64,000 nucleotides of DNA from Flavimaribacter sediminis (lineage in GTDB: Bacteria; Pseudomonadota; Alphaproteobacteria; Rhizobiales; Rhizobiaceae): NCBI RefSeq assembly GCF_019492055.1, contig NZ_JAICBX010000001.1, positions 1,364,001-1,428,000 on the forward strand. Reading direction: 5' to 3'. Positions 44,871 through 55,307 of the stretch are shown here, in pieces. How positions within the stretch are numbered: position 1 is the stretch's first letter; each line of letters begins with the position of its first letter. The translations under genes and the position numbers were made by a program. The notes beneath the pieces were generated by a model. The model was not told the origin of the DNA. It saw only the letters and a list, made by a program, of their open reading frames with translations, and made no database searches.

Positions 44871-45491
44871 TTACGCATATTTATAAGGCCCGCTTTTTTC
44901 CAGCGCCGCCTTGTAGGCGGGGCGCTCATGCATGGTTTTAACATGCTTGGCAAGTTTGGGATGTATCTCGCCAAAGCCCTGCGCGATCGCGATTTCGGCG
45001 GGAAAGCTCATCATGATGTCGACGGCCGACAGATCATCCAGCACGAAATGGCCTGACGGGCGCAAACACTGATCCATATAGGCGAAATGGTTTTTCAGCT
45101 CACTGCGTATCCGCGGTTGCAACGGTGCGGCGGCCTCTCCCAATTTGCTGGTGTAAAGCGCCAGCAGGATCGGGATCATGGCGGAGCCTTCAGCGAAATG
45201 CATCAGCTCCATATGGCTTATATAGGCGTCGCTATCGGTGTCAGGAATCATATGCGGCCCGTATCTTGCGCAGATATATTCAACTACTGCCGCCGATTCC
45301 GCAACGAGGCGGCCATTCTCTTCGATCACAGGTGATTTGCCCAGCGGATGTATCTTCAGCAATTCGGGCGGGGCCAGACCGGTCTTGGCATCGCGCTCGT
45401 AGTATTTGATCTCGTAGGGCGCTTCCAGTTCTTCCAACAGCCACAAAATGCGCTGTGAACGGGAATTGTTGAGATGGTGGAGCATCAGCAT
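44871..45491 (-). CDS. glutathione S-transferase
   Basis: A 206-residue GST. The thioredoxin-like N-domain has LHHLNNSRSQRILWLLEELEAPYE, then HPLGKSPVIEENGRLVAESAAVVEYI, where the cis-Pro and Glu-Ser glutathione-binding residues sit. The helical C-domain follows (SAVDIMMSFPAE). Ser in NNSRSQRI is the likely catalytic residue. Of three possible ATGs (45503, 45491, 45485) the middle one has GGAA at a fitting distance. Single gene. Confidence 0.9.
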   Translation of the reverse strand: MLMLHHLNNSRSQRILWLLEELEAPYEIKYYERDAKTGLAPPELLKIHPLGKSPVIEENGRLVAESAAVVEYICARYGPHMIPDTDSDAYISHMELMHFAEGSAMIPILLALYTSKLGEAAAPLQPRIRSELKNHFAYMDQCLRPSGHFVLDDLSAVDIMMSFPAEIAIAQGFGEIHPKLAKHVKTMHERPAYKAALEKSGPYKYA

Positions 45492-46022
45492 TTGCGATTC
45501 CATTCGGGGAGAGGGCGAGGGCGCCTGTAAGGCGGCCGGCGTTTGTGTCGATCGCGACGACTGTATTTGCCTGCAACCGGGTCTGTGAAGCATTTCGGGC
45601 TTGCGCGCAAGCAATTGCGCCTGAACCGGCAAGGATAAAGCACGGGCTGATGACCTACGGGGCGATCTCGCCCAATGGCAGAGGTAGGGACGATGCTGTA
45701 GTTGCCGGGCTTCGCAGCGTTATCTGTATTTGACGGTGCGCATTGCGGTTCCTGGTTCAAAATGCAGCGAAGGTCCGCTCCGGGTCATTTGCCCCGTTCT
45801 GCCATTGAAATCCTGCTCTGATCGCGCGAACGGGCATACGCTCAACGTGCGAGGCAAGGCCGAGAACACACAACCGGTGGATCTCGAAAGCACCGAAACA
45901 TTCGGTGTGCGAGCATGGAAACGACTGCTTTCACCGTCGTGTGCTCAAAAGCCTGGTCAGCCATCCAGGACTTTTTTCGATACATGTCCTTCTCGATGTT
46001 CATTATTCCACCTTATCGCCTG
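45492..46022. other. 531-base stretch without a supported gene
   Basis: Only short, overlapping open frames are present on both strands, several broken by stops, with no recognisable motif or ribosome site. The stretch may hold gene debris (for example the plus-strand frame with ETTAFTVVCSKAW near 45915) but I cannot name a source. Confidence 0.45.
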
Positions 46023-46898
46023 TCATTCCGCGGGCAGCACTTCATGAACAAGAGGGTTCGGAAATTTCCGACTGATCGTGACGGCCGCGAAGACCTCCCG
46101 GACATCGTCAAGACGGGCGTATTCTTTCAGTTGTCCAGCCTCCAGTTCGTCCTGAACAACGATGGGCGGTATGACTGCGACCCCGGCATCGGCGCGCGCC
46201 AGCAAGCGCAGCATTGCCATGTCATCGGCTTCCGCTGCAATACGGGGAACGATGACGAGCCGTTCGAGAAGGGCGTCGAACCCGGCGCGAAGCGATGTCT
46301 CCGGGGTCGGCAGTACGAGCGGTTCCGACGCCAGAATGCTGGCGACACTGGCTTCCCCACCTGATATTCTGTCCGGCGAGCCGACGAGACTGACCGGTTG
46401 ATCGGCCAGCGTGTGCACGAGATAGGCGCTGGAGGCGTCCCTTGCTGGGATGAGATTGGTCAATACGATGTCAAGAGATTGCGCCTCGAGGGCGCGGAGG
46501 AGCAACTCCTGCGTTCCCGACCTCAAGACCACCTCAACGTCATCGCGCCCGATAAGGGGATCGAGAAACGCGATCTGGAAATTCCTCGACAGGGTGGCAA
46601 GCGCACCGATTCTCAGAACACGGCGCTTCGCTTCTGCGCGTTTCAGGGTCGCTGTCAGGTTCTCCGCAGCCCGGAAGATCTCGTCAGCGTGATCGAGAGC
46701 GATCCGGCCAGCTTCTGACAAAACAAGGTTCCGCCCGCGTCGTTCGAAAAGATCGTGACCAAGGGCGGCTTCCAACGACTTGATCTGCGTGGATACAGCT
46801 GATTGCGAAATGTTGAGCGCCCGCGCGGCTCCGGTCAGTGTTCCGTCTCTTGCCACGGCGCGAAACAGGCGCAGGTGATGAAGGTTGGGTATCGACAT
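46023..46898 (-). CDS. LysR-family regulator of the dab operon
   Basis: A 291-residue LysR protein. The winged helix has LHHLRLFRAVARDGTLTGAARALNISQSAVSTQIKSLE; the effector domain follows. It is divergent from dabBA with 95 bases between start codons. A LysR gene next to dabBA is a known arrangement, and by analogy with CbbR it may sense the carbon state. Two inverted repeats in the spacer are probable binding sites. Confidence 0.9.
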   Translation of the reverse strand: MSIPNLHHLRLFRAVARDGTLTGAARALNISQSAVSTQIKSLEAALGHDLFERRGRNLVLSEAGRIALDHADEIFRAAENLTATLKRAEAKRRVLRIGALATLSRNFQIAFLDPLIGRDDVEVVLRSGTQELLLRALEAQSLDIVLTNLIPARDASSAYLVHTLADQPVSLVGSPDRISGGEASVASILASEPLVLPTPETSLRAGFDALLERLVIVPRIAAEADDMAMLRLLARADAGVAVIPPIVVQDELEAGQLKEYARLDDVREVFAAVTISRKFPNPLVHEVLPAE

Positions 46899-46900
46899 AG

Positions 46901-46946
46901 TTCTATTTTATAGAATGAATTTTGATAGAATATGAATTTTTATTCA
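46901..46946 (+). promoter_or_regulatory. two inverted repeats between LysR and dabB
   Basis: TTCTATTTTATAGAA at 46901-46915 and TGAATTTTTATTCA at 46933-46946 are near-perfect AT-rich dyads about 32 bases apart centre to centre. That is three helical turns and fits the two-site (recognition and activation) layout of LysR regulators. Confidence 0.6.
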
Positions 46947-46993
46947 AGTGCGCCTTGGCATAACTACAGTCCAACCTGTGTTGGAGAATGTTC

Positions 46994-48553
46994 ATGGAGT
47001 TTTCGCTTTCGTTCCTCGCCCCTTGTGTTCTGTCGGTGCTCGCGATCCATGCATGGCGACAGCCAGGCTGCAGGCCGAAGGGTTTGCCGCATCTCGCGGA
47101 ATACGCAGCGCTTGCAGCTCTTGGTGTCGCCGCACTCGGTCTCGTCCAGGTCGCGGTCGTCGGGACCGCGGTGCTTTCTTTTATTGAAGCCCCCGCATCC
47201 CGAGCGCTAAATGCCAATCTCGTGACTTCCGCTCTGGTGCTGCTCGTTGCTTTCATCGGCTGGGTCGTGGTTCGCTACAGTCGCACCTATCTCGACGGCG
47301 AAGCGCAGGAGGGTCGGTTCCACGCACTTATGCTCGCTACGCTGGCGGCAGTGCTGCTCTTCGTACAGTCCGGCAATCTGGGGATGCTGATCCTTTCTTC
47401 GGCGCTGATCGGTTTTTGTCTCAAACGCCTTCTTCTGTTCTATCGGGAACGTCCCGAAGCCCGTCGGGCGGCCACCAAATTCGCTTTGGTCTGGCACGGC
47501 GCGGACGCCGCTTTGGTCATTGCGGCTTTGCTGCTGGTCGCAAACTACGGAACCGGCAATCTCGGAGAGATCGCAACGGTTGCTTCCAAAATTGGCCTGA
47601 CCTGGTCCTCATCGCTTGGGATCGCCCTCATCGTTTTCGCTGCAGCGCTGAAAACAGCGGCTTTTCCGATGCATGGATGGTTGACCGAAGTCATGGAAGC
47701 GCCAACGCCCGTCTCGGCGTTGCTTCATGCCGGCATTATCAATTCGGGCGGTATCCTCCTGATCTTGCTCGCAGGCCTTGTGCAACTCAGCCCCGGCGTC
47801 ATGGCGGCGCTGGTGATGATCGGCGGTTTCACCGCGATCTTCGGTGCGGCTGTGATGCTGACACAAAGTGCAGTGAAGACATCGCTCGCCTGGTCCACCG
47901 TGTCCCAGATGGGCTTCCTGCTGCTGCAATGCGGGCTCGGTCTTTGGGCGCTTGCGCTCCTGCACATCGTTGCGCATTCGCTCTACAAGGCACACGCTTT
48001 CCTCTCGTCAGGCGGCGCCGTACAGGCCGTGGCGAGCTTGCGCCGCCCTGGACCGATCGCGGTCCCGAGCTTCGCGGCGGTGCTCAAATCCTTCGCTCTT
48101 GCGCTTGTGTTGTATGCGCTGATCGCCACCGCCTTTTCGGTTTTGCTGGGACCGAAGACGGCGCAGGCGCTGGCCCTCGGGGCGATACTGATCTTCGGTG
48201 TTGCCTACCTCGTCGCGCAGGGTCTAGCCGATCTGGCGCCGGCCGAACTGACAAAGCGCACGGCGTTGTTGTCGCTGGGTGCGGCAATAGCCTACTTCGC
48301 CTTCCAGGCCGGAGCGCAGGCCTTCTGGGGGCCGGCCCTGCCGCTGGCGCCCACTCCCGGTCCTCTTGAATGGGCGCTCATTGTGCTCGCGGTCGCTTCG
48401 TTCGGTCTTGTTGCCTTCGCGCAGGCGCTATTCCCGCTCTGGGCGCACCATCCCTCAACCGCCGGGCTCCGTGTCCACCTCGCAAATGGCTTTTACATGA
48501 ACGCCCTGCTTGACCGCGCCATTGGCGGGTTCCGCAGCGAAAAGGCGTACTGA
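46994..48553 (+). CDS. dabB: inorganic carbon transporter subunit DabB
   Basis: A 519-residue membrane protein of the NuoL/MrpA proton-pump family (PF00361) with about 13-14 helices. The core segment [32 protein letters not shown] carries the conserved lysine and the proline/His loop of antiporter-like subunits, and a second half-channel follows ([19 protein letters not shown]). DabB is thought to let protons drive CO2 hydration by DabA. The second ATG (46994) is chosen because GGAG lies 7 bases upstream. 16 bases separate it from dabA. Confidence 0.92.
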   Translation: MEFSLSFLAPCVLSVLAIHAWRQPGCRPKGLPHLAEYAALAALGVAALGLVQVAVVGTAVLSFIEAPASRALNANLVTSALVLLVAFIGWVVVRYSRTYLDGEAQEGRFHALMLATLAAVLLFVQSGNLGMLILSSALIGFCLKRLLLFYRERPEARRAATKFALVWHGADAALVIAALLLVANYGTGNLGEIATVASKIGLTWSSSLGIALIVFAAALKTAAFPMHGWLTEVMEAPTPVSALLHAGIINSGGILLILLAGLVQLSPGVMAALVMIGGFTAIFGAAVMLTQSAVKTSLAWSTVSQMGFLLLQCGLGLWALALLHIVAHSLYKAHAFLSSGGAVQAVASLRRPGPIAVPSFAAVLKSFALALVLYALIATAFSVLLGPKTAQALALGAILIFGVAYLVAQGLADLAPAELTKRTALLSLGAAIAYFAFQAGAQAFWGPALPLAPTPGPLEWALIVLAVASFGLVAFAQALFPLWAHHPSTAGLRVHLANGFYMNALLDRAIGGFRSEKAY

Positions 48554-48569
48554 AACACCGGAGACCGAC

Positions 48570-50942
48570 ATGTTTCTGAATCATTCGCACATCGCGCCTG
48601 TATCACCGATACTGAAAGCAGCCGAAGATGCTGCGCGGCGCATTCCGCCCGCGTTTCCTCTAGAGGCAACCGTTGCTGTTAATCCGTTTCTTGGACAGAC
48701 GGGCGAAGACCTCGCGACCGCCTCGGCGCGTCTGCAAAGGGTCGCAGGTGTTCGCGCAACCCAGCCTGTCGCTGCCTATGCCGCAATGCTTGAAAACGGG
48801 AGCTTGGCGGACGCCGACCTGGACGCGGCTGTTTTGTCGGCAAAATCGCGGTTAAAGCCCAAAGATGTCGCCGCGCTGAAGGCGGCCTTGGGCAAGGATG
48901 ACGCCCAAGAACCGGTGGCGCTGCCGACGGTGGCTAACCTCGCCGCCGAATTCACGGGTGTGGACTGGCCTTCGATCATCGAAAAGACCTTTGGCGTTTG
49001 GGCAGCGGGACAGTTCGACCGGGGCCAGGCACTCTGGTCACCGACGCCGGGCGCGGACGCCTTCGCCTCCTGGCGCGTTTGGGCCACGCACGACCTGACG
49101 CCCGAAATCGCCGGCCTTTCCGGCTTCTGCGCCCATGTGACGGCGGCCCCGGACATGGCGGACCGCGCAATTCTCAGGGCGGCAGAAGCCCTCGGTCTCA
49201 ACGACCACGCAGCCGAGACCGCATTCCATCGTCTCTACATGGACCTCGGCGGTTGGTCCCAGCATGCGCGCTGGATTCTATGGCAACAGGAACTCGCCGG
49301 GGAGACGGACAGGACGCTCGCCGATCTGCTTGCGATCCGGCTGGTCTGGGAGGAAGCGCTTCTCGCGCATGTGCCGGAGATCGGGGGAAAATGGGCTGAA
49401 ACCGTTGAGGCGCATAGCGCGCCTTTGGAACCCTCGGAACAGGACGTCGCCCTGGCGATCGTTCAGGAGGCGTCCGAGCGGGCGCATCAACGCAGGCTCA
49501 TCGCGATACTGGACGGAAAGACCGCGACTAACGGGCGCCCCGCGCTCCAGGCGGCCTTCTGCATCGACGTCCGGTCCGAGGTGTTTCGACGAGCGCTTGA
49601 AGGCGTCGATCCGACGATCGAGACGATCGGCTTTGCGGGCTTCTTCGGTCTGCCGCTGGCGCACAAGGCACACGGCTCGGATGTCGTCGAGGCACATCTG
49701 CCGGTGCTTCTGAACCCGGCCCTCGAATCCGCGAGCCACGCCGATCCGAAGGGCGAACAGGACACCCGGATCGCGGCACGCGCTGCCCGGGCCTGGGGCC
49801 GCTTCCGTCAGGCCGCCGTGTCGTCGTTTGCTTTCGTTGAGGCAGCAGGACCGTTATATGCCGGAAAGCTCGTGCGCGATGCCCTTGGGCTGGGGGACAA
49901 AGCGACAAAGTCCGCCCCGGCGCCCCGGGTTGCCGGCGGTCTCGATGCAAAGGCAAAAGCGGATACTGCGGAAGCGGTTCTTCGCGCCATGAGCCTGACG
50001 ACCGGCCATGGCAAGATCGTTCTGCTTTCGGGGCACGGCGCCAGTGTGACCAACAACCCGCACAAGAGCGCCTATCACTGCGGTGCGTGCGGTGGCTACA
50101 CGGGCGAGGTCTCGGTAAGGCTTTTGGCCATGCTGCTGAATGATCCAGAAACCAGAAGAGGTCTGGCCGGGCGCGGCGTCAGCGTCCCGGACGATACGCT
50201 CTTCATCGCCGGCCTTCACGACACCACGACGGACGAAATCACGATCTACGACGACGGATTGCCCTCTGGCCGTGGCGACGACATCCGCCGAATGAAGGGC
50301 TGGTTGAAGCAGGCCGGGCGGATTGCGCGGGCCGAACGTGTCGCCGCCTTGCCCGGAGCTACTTCGACAACCATCGCCGATCGTGCGCTCAACTGGGCTG
50401 AGGTCCGCCCTGAATGGGGGCTGGCCGGATGCGCGGCCTTTATCGCGGCGCCGCGTGCCGGGACCGCGGGAAAGCACCTCGGGGGCCGTGCCTTTCTGCA
50501 CAGCTATGACTGGCAGTTGGATGACGGCTTTGGCACACTGGAACTGATCATCACAGCGCCCGTCGTCGTGGCAAGCTGGATCAACCTCCAGTATTATGGG
50601 TCGTCCGTGACACCCAACATATTCGGGGGCGGTAACAAGCTCATCCATAACGTCGTTGGCGGCATTGGTGTGATCGAGGGCAACTCGGGTCGCCTGAGGC
50701 CGGGATTGCCATGGCAGGCCGTTCACGATGGTGAAAGGCTGATGCACGAACCGCTACGCCTATCCGTCATGATCGAGGCGCCATGCGAGGCGATCAGCGG
50801 CGTTCTCGGGCGTCATCCGGAGGTCCGTGATCTCTTTGACAACGGCTGGCTCCACCTTTTCACGTTGAAGGACGGCAAAGTCGATGCCCGATATCGCCCC
50901 GGACTTGTCTGGGCGGACGCGACGCAAGACCTTGCAGCGTAG
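48570..50942 (+). CDS. dabA: inorganic carbon transporter subunit DabA (DUF2309)
   Basis: A 790-residue cytoplasmic-side protein with a beta-carbonic-anhydrase-like zinc site. By position and spacing the ligands are C331 and D333 (FCIDVRSE), H489 (SGHGASV) and C504 (YHCGACGG), matching C351, D353, H524 and C539 of the Halothiobacillus protein. With DabB it takes up CO2 and traps it as bicarbonate at the membrane. The ATG at 48570 follows CGGAGAC. All four ligands are kept, so the enzyme should be active. Confidence 0.95.
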   Translation: MFLNHSHIAPVSPILKAAEDAARRIPPAFPLEATVAVNPFLGQTGEDLATASARLQRVAGVRATQPVAAYAAMLENGSLADADLDAAVLSAKSRLKPKDVAALKAALGKDDAQEPVALPTVANLAAEFTGVDWPSIIEKTFGVWAAGQFDRGQALWSPTPGADAFASWRVWATHDLTPEIAGLSGFCAHVTAAPDMADRAILRAAEALGLNDHAAETAFHRLYMDLGGWSQHARWILWQQELAGETDRTLADLLAIRLVWEEALLAHVPEIGGKWAETVEAHSAPLEPSEQDVALAIVQEASERAHQRRLIAILDGKTATNGRPALQAAFCIDVRSEVFRRALEGVDPTIETIGFAGFFGLPLAHKAHGSDVVEAHLPVLLNPALESASHADPKGEQDTRIAARAARAWGRFRQAAVSSFAFVEAAGPLYAGKLVRDALGLGDKATKSAPAPRVAGGLDAKAKADTAEAVLRAMSLTTGHGKIVLLSGHGASVTNNPHKSAYHCGACGGYTGEVSVRLLAMLLNDPETRRGLAGRGVSVPDDTLFIAGLHDTTTDEITIYDDGLPSGRGDDIRRMKGWLKQAGRIARAERVAALPGATSTTIADRALNWAEVRPEWGLAGCAAFIAAPRAGTAGKHLGGRAFLHSYDWQLDDGFGTLELIITAPVVVASWINLQYYGSSVTPNIFGGGNKLIHNVVGGIGVIEGNSGRLRPGLPWQAVHDGERLMHEPLRLSVMIEAPCEAISGVLGRHPEVRDLFDNGWLHLFTLKDGKVDARYRPGLVWADATQDLAA

Positions 50943-51207
50943 TGCTCCCGAAACGAGCAGTATTTGCTACGATGCACGGCGAGGAGGCGGTGTTTTGATC
51001 AGGGGCGAAAGGATAGTCCTTCGAGAACCAAGTCCTTGGATTGATGACCGTCATACGAGACAAAGCTGGATTTGGCATTCCGGGAAAGGGAAGGCATGAC
51101 GTTGACACATTCTTTTTTTCCTGTGTTCAGGCAAAAAATGTTTACTAATTTTCCGACGATGGCCAGCTTTGGTTCGGTGCGCCGGAAAGGCAGGGTAGGG
51201 GGATTTG

Positions 51208-51639
51208 ATGTCGAAGACGCTTGACGCATTCATCCTGAAGGGTCTGCTTGTCGTCTCCGCCGGATTGCTGTGCTGGGGGGCCTTGGGACTTTTGGAATAT
51301 GTGATTCCCGGTTTGACCATGGGTCTTCAAAACAACAATTTTCCAGCCGGCCTTCAGTTCATACACTTCTTCGCGCTTGTTCTGACCGGATTGTTTTTCG
51401 TTCTGGGCTATCTGCGTCGTTGGCCTGTAACGGTGCATGCCTCGATCACAATGTACGCCGTACTTGCGACCATCTGCTTTGTTGAGACGATAGATTTTGG
51501 CGCCTTCGGTGGCGGAGCCCGTGGCGTGATTATCATGCTAACTGAGTTTGCCCTTTACGTGGCGCTATCGATTTATCTGCAAAGGTCAGCGGCGGTTTAT
51601 CATCACTTCGAGAGCGACGGGCAACGGCGCATTGTGTAG
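51208..51639 (+). CDS. four-helix membrane protein of unknown function
   Basis: A 143-residue protein with four hydrophobic helices (about 10-33, 48-68, 76-96 and 103-125). I do not recognise the family; size and topology resemble DoxX-like or DUF-type inner-membrane proteins, but no motif decides. The ATG at 51208 follows GTAGGGGG. It lies 265 bases after dabA on the same strand, so it could be an accessory of the carbon transporter or independent. Confidence 0.6.
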   Translation: MSKTLDAFILKGLLVVSAGLLCWGALGLLEYVIPGLTMGLQNNNFPAGLQFIHFFALVLTGLFFVLGYLRRWPVTVHASITMYAVLATICFVETIDFGAFGGGARGVIIMLTEFALYVALSIYLQRSAAVYHHFESDGQRRIV

Positions 51640-52034
51640 ACGGTTCATGAAGTCTACTGCGGCTCCGGGCGGACTTTGCCTGAGAAACCTCCGGGTGCCG
51701 GAAAGCGGAGGGACCTTGCCACCGATCAATTCCCGTCGATCTCACCAGTCGGTGTCGAGGCGTTCCTTCGGCGGTCGCAGTGACCGGTGGTTGCTGGCCG
51801 TCGAACCCGGTCCAACTGGCGTGTCCTGTCCCACACCTGCCCGTTTCAGACACCCACATCAATGCCTACGACAGGCTGATAACAGGGAGTTCTTCGGGAG
51901 CACATCACAACTGAAAAGTGCTATGTAACAAACGCGGACATCAGAGGGAGCAGGTCTTGTAGTCCGCGCACGGAAACTTGACGTGGCGCCAGCATAAAGG
52001 TTCAACAAGTCGTTCTTGCCGGAGAAACGTACCT
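51640..52034. other. 395-base stretch before the LuxR-type gene
   Basis: No supported gene. Short frames on both strands lack motifs. The last 100 bases should contain the promoter for the LuxR-type gene but no clear -35/-10 pair stands out. Confidence 0.45.
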
Positions 52035-53795
52035 ATGGACAAAAGGGCCGAGCTTTCTTCTCTCGCGCACTCGCCACCAAGCGAGGCTGAGCTTGTTCAT
52101 ATGCTTTATGACGCGGTCATGGACAATTCGCTTTGGCCGGAAATGATCTCGGAACTGATGGAGTATATCGAGAGGGCGCGCGCGAGTTCGCTTGATACGG
52201 ACGGTCATCAATTCGAAGGGTTGGTTAAGCATTTTCAGCGGGCGATGAAGTTGAGTGAAAGCTTCGTCGAATTGCAGGAAAAGCACTCCACGCTTGACGG
52301 CGTCATGAATGCCCTGGCGCTGGGTGTGAGTGTTTACGATCATGCTGGTAAACGGATTTATGCCAATGCTGCAGCCCAACAGGGTGTTTTGGGCGAGTCG
52401 TCGCTGATACAATTGCGAAGAAGCGCAGAAACGCGGCAGGCAGAGCCCATCGGACAGGAACTCTTGCCGGTCTTGCTCAATATCGCCGGACAGGAAATTG
52501 CACTAGTCTCAGCCTCTGCGGTTCAGCCGCGTATGTTGCCCGCAAATGTCGCCTATGTTGCGCTCGCCTTGCCGGAAAGCCCGACTTATACGCTGGAGAC
52601 CATACAGCGGCGTTTTTATCTTTCCAGCTCTGAAATGAAGCTTCTGGAAGCTTTCTATGAACGGCGCAATCTGCGGGAGGCGGCAGGTGATTGCGGACTG
52701 ACATACGAGAGTGCCCGGACCTATCTCAAACGCATCTACTCAAAAACTGGCGTGAATGATCAGGCCAGGTTGATGGCGCTTTTTGATGTGAACCCCGTGT
52801 CGCTGATTAGTGGCGATGTTCAGGTCAGAGCACCGCAAATCGACGTGCGCAATACGCTTACCTTGAAGGATGGCCGGCTGCTCGAATATTTCGCTCTCGG
52901 TCCGGAAGATGGTCATACAGTGCTGCATTTCGACGCCCTCACCGGCGTGACAGTCGATCTTATAGGCACCCCTCAAGTTTATGATGAAATGCTGCGGGAT
53001 CTTGGGTTGCGTATCATAGTTCCATGCCGCCCGGGCACGTTCCGCAGCGATTTCAAACGGCTTTCGGGTTTAACGGGCTTTACGCCTGACATCTTGGAGC
53101 TTCTGGATCGTTTTGGCGCTGACAAGGCCACACTATTGTCGCAGGCATTTGGCTCGTGTTCGGCGCTCGCATTTGCCGCATCAGCGCCGGACAGGGTCGA
53201 GCGTGTTGTGTTGTGCGCACCCAGCTATCCGCGTCATGAACCTGCCAATTGGCGCAGCAAGGATGTCTTCTATATCATCAGTGGTGTCATTGGCCGTCGC
53301 GCTCCAGCGCTGATGAAAGCGATTATTCCCTATCTCATGCGTTCCGTCACGCAGAATACCAGCAAGTATCTTGAACGGCATATCGCGCGTTCCAATTGCG
53401 CCGCGGACATCGCGGTTCTGTCCAGCCCGACGCTGCAGGAGCGGATCCCGGAAATGCTTGCTCTTCGTTCAATGAATGGAACAGACGGGCTGGTGCAGGA
53501 GAATTTCCTCAATACGCACGGCTGGGATTTTGATCTCGGCGCAATTGCAGCGCCGGTCCATATTCTGCAGGGTGCATTGGATAATGTTTCCGATCCCGTA
53601 GGCAGCGTCAAGCTCGCTGGCGCTCTGCCCAATGCGCAGCTGCATCTGTTTTCCGAGCTGGGTCAGTATTTGTTATTCAGCGAATGGCCGTGGATTTTCG
53701 AGCTTTGTGCTGGTGGTACGCCGGCGGAGCTTTCAACCGCCAGTGAAGTCCCTTCGCAGCATCTTGATGAAAGGGTCTCCAACACCGCAGTGTAG
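52035..53795 (+). CDS. LuxR-type HTH regulator fused to a degenerate alpha/beta-hydrolase domain
   Basis: A 586-residue protein with three parts. Residues about 88-180 look like a PAS-type sensor (ALALGVSVYDHAGKRIYANAA). Residues about 192-252 form a LuxR helix-turn-helix (SSSEMKLLEAFYERRNLREAA, then YESARTYLKRIYSKTGV). Residues about 272-586 have an alpha/beta-hydrolase fold, but the nucleophile elbow reads LSQAFGSCSA with Ala371 at the Ser position, and the usual GAGH histidine is Gln544 (ELGQYLLF). The fold is therefore probably a ligand sensor. ATG 52035 follows GGAGAAACG. It precedes the VWA/SH3/large-protein genes. Confidence 0.8.
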   Translation: MDKRAELSSLAHSPPSEAELVHMLYDAVMDNSLWPEMISELMEYIERARASSLDTDGHQFEGLVKHFQRAMKLSESFVELQEKHSTLDGVMNALALGVSVYDHAGKRIYANAAAQQGVLGESSLIQLRRSAETRQAEPIGQELLPVLLNIAGQEIALVSASAVQPRMLPANVAYVALALPESPTYTLETIQRRFYLSSSEMKLLEAFYERRNLREAAGDCGLTYESARTYLKRIYSKTGVNDQARLMALFDVNPVSLISGDVQVRAPQIDVRNTLTLKDGRLLEYFALGPEDGHTVLHFDALTGVTVDLIGTPQVYDEMLRDLGLRIIVPCRPGTFRSDFKRLSGLTGFTPDILELLDRFGADKATLLSQAFGSCSALAFAASAPDRVERVVLCAPSYPRHEPANWRSKDVFYIISGVIGRRAPALMKAIIPYLMRSVTQNTSKYLERHIARSNCAADIAVLSSPTLQERIPEMLALRSMNGTDGLVQENFLNTHGWDFDLGAIAAPVHILQGALDNVSDPVGSVKLAGALPNAQLHLFSELGQYLLFSEWPWIFELCAGGTPAELSTASEVPSQHLDERVSNTAV

Positions 53796-53849
53796 GCGGT
53801 GGTCTGGATGCAGCTTTGCAAAAATTTTGATCCGGCGTCCTCGGATGTC

Positions 53850-53859
53850 CCCAATTGGG
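53850..53859 (+). promoter_or_regulatory. palindrome upstream of the VWA gene
   Basis: CCCAATTGGG is a perfect 10-base palindrome in the 133-base spacer before the VWA gene, close to an AT-rich stretch (ATATCGATAAAAT). It may be an operator, for example of the upstream LuxR-type protein, but nothing proves it. Confidence 0.3.
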
Positions 53860-53928
53860 AATATCGATAAAATCCCCGATTTTTTAGGTTCTCGCCAACC
53901 AATCTGGTAACCGGGAGAAACCAACGGC

Positions 53929-55305
53929 ATGAAAGCACTTTTTTCGGCAACGGCGCTTGCGCTGCTTCCTGTCACAGCCCTTGCGGCGCCCTCCGACATC
54001 CTTTTCATTCTTGACGGTTCTGGCTCCATGTGGGGACAAATCGACAACGTCGCGAAGATAGAATCAGCAAAGTCGACCATGCTGAAGCTCATGGACGAAG
54101 TTCCAGCCGACGCGCGCATTGGATTGATGACCTATGGCACACAGTCGAAGAACAGCTGCCAGGATGTCAGTGTGCTGAATGCGATCGGCAGCGATCGCGG
54201 TGCGATCAAAACCAGCATTGGTGCGTTGAGGCCTCTGGGTAAAACGCCGATTGAAAAGTCGTTGGTGGAAGGTATCGCAACACTTGCGGGCAAAGAACCT
54301 GCCGATGTCGCCAAATCACTTGTGTTGATTTCCGACGGCATCGAAACCTGCGATGGCGACCCCTGCGCCATCGCCGCCAAGGCCACGGATACCGGCGTGG
54401 CCTTGAAGGTCCATGTTGTCGGTTTCAACGTCGATGACGAAGCGCGCAATCAGCTTGAGTGCATCGCGAAGGCGGGCGGTGGCAAATATTTCGATGCGGC
54501 CGACACCAACGGCTTTACGAGCGCAATGCAGGCCGTTGTTGAAGTGGCGCAGGCGGAATCCGCTCCCAAGCCCGTCGCCGAGGAACCCGCGGGTCCTGTT
54601 GTGACGGAATTTTTCCGCGATGATTTCGATGGTGAAACGCTGGGCGAAGTCTGGCGGGTCGATCATGCGAGTGAAGACAATTTCATCGTCGATGATGGTT
54701 TCCTGACGGTACTGTCGACCACATTTGGAGACTTCGCCTCGAGCGAGCCGCAAAACCTCTTCACCTATACGGGCGAATTGCCCAAGGGCGATTGGGATAT
54801 GGAAATCATCTATACCGGAGAATACACCACCGGTGCTGACCGCCTCACTATGGGGCTTCGCAAGGATCAGCAGAACTATCTGGCAACGGGCTATCTGGGT
54901 ATTCTCACGGGGACCGGCTGTCAAAAGACAGAAATGCGCCTGACAAAAATGTCCAAGGGTACTGCCGACACACGTAATGTGCCGTTCAGGGGAACGTCGG
55001 CGAGGGGTCAGTGCTATCACGGGTTCCCTCTGGAAAATGAGGATTGGGCCGCAGTCACCGCCGACCATCAGAATAAACCGATCAAGCTTACCCTCTCCAA
55101 ACGTGGTCGGGACTATACGTCAAGTGTGGAGCTTCTCGGCTTCACCGATGCCGATGGAAATCCTTATGTTCGGGAAACGGAAAAATACACGTCACTGCGT
55201 GCGCCGGGCGTGCCCGCCTTCAATGTCGATCGGGCCAAGAAAAACTATGTTGAGGGCGAAGTCCTGATGAACATCGATTCTTTCGTCATCAACAAGGTGG
55301 AGTAA
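53929..55305 (+). CDS. exported von Willebrand factor A domain protein
   Basis: A 458-residue protein. A signal peptide (1-20, VTALAA) leads into a VWA domain (about 22-205) with a complete MIDAS: D29-x-S31-x-S33 (LDGSGSMW), T106 (GKTPI) and D136 (LISDGIE), so it should bind a divalent ion and a protein partner. An acidic linker then leads to a jelly-roll-like domain (about 228-458) opening FFRDDFDGETLGEVWRVDH, similar to concanavalin-like domains of glycosidases. No membrane anchor. The next gene starts 2 bases after its stop. Confidence 0.85.
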   Translation: MKALFSATALALLPVTALAAPSDILFILDGSGSMWGQIDNVAKIESAKSTMLKLMDEVPADARIGLMTYGTQSKNSCQDVSVLNAIGSDRGAIKTSIGALRPLGKTPIEKSLVEGIATLAGKEPADVAKSLVLISDGIETCDGDPCAIAAKATDTGVALKVHVVGFNVDDEARNQLECIAKAGGGKYFDAADTNGFTSAMQAVVEVAQAESAPKPVAEEPAGPVVTEFFRDDFDGETLGEVWRVDHASEDNFIVDDGFLTVLSTTFGDFASSEPQNLFTYTGELPKGDWDMEIIYTGEYTTGADRLTMGLRKDQQNYLATGYLGILTGTGCQKTEMRLTKMSKGTADTRNVPFRGTSARGQCYHGFPLENEDWAAVTADHQNKPIKLTLSKRGRDYTSSVELLGFTDADGNPYVRETEKYTSLRAPGVPAFNVDRAKKNYVEGEVLMNIDSFVINKVE

Positions 55306-55307
55306 TC

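Noticed and set aside
54316-55068. 250-codon minus-strand frame opposite the VWA gene
   Set aside because: Antisense to a gene with complete MIDAS and signal peptide; no motif of its own.
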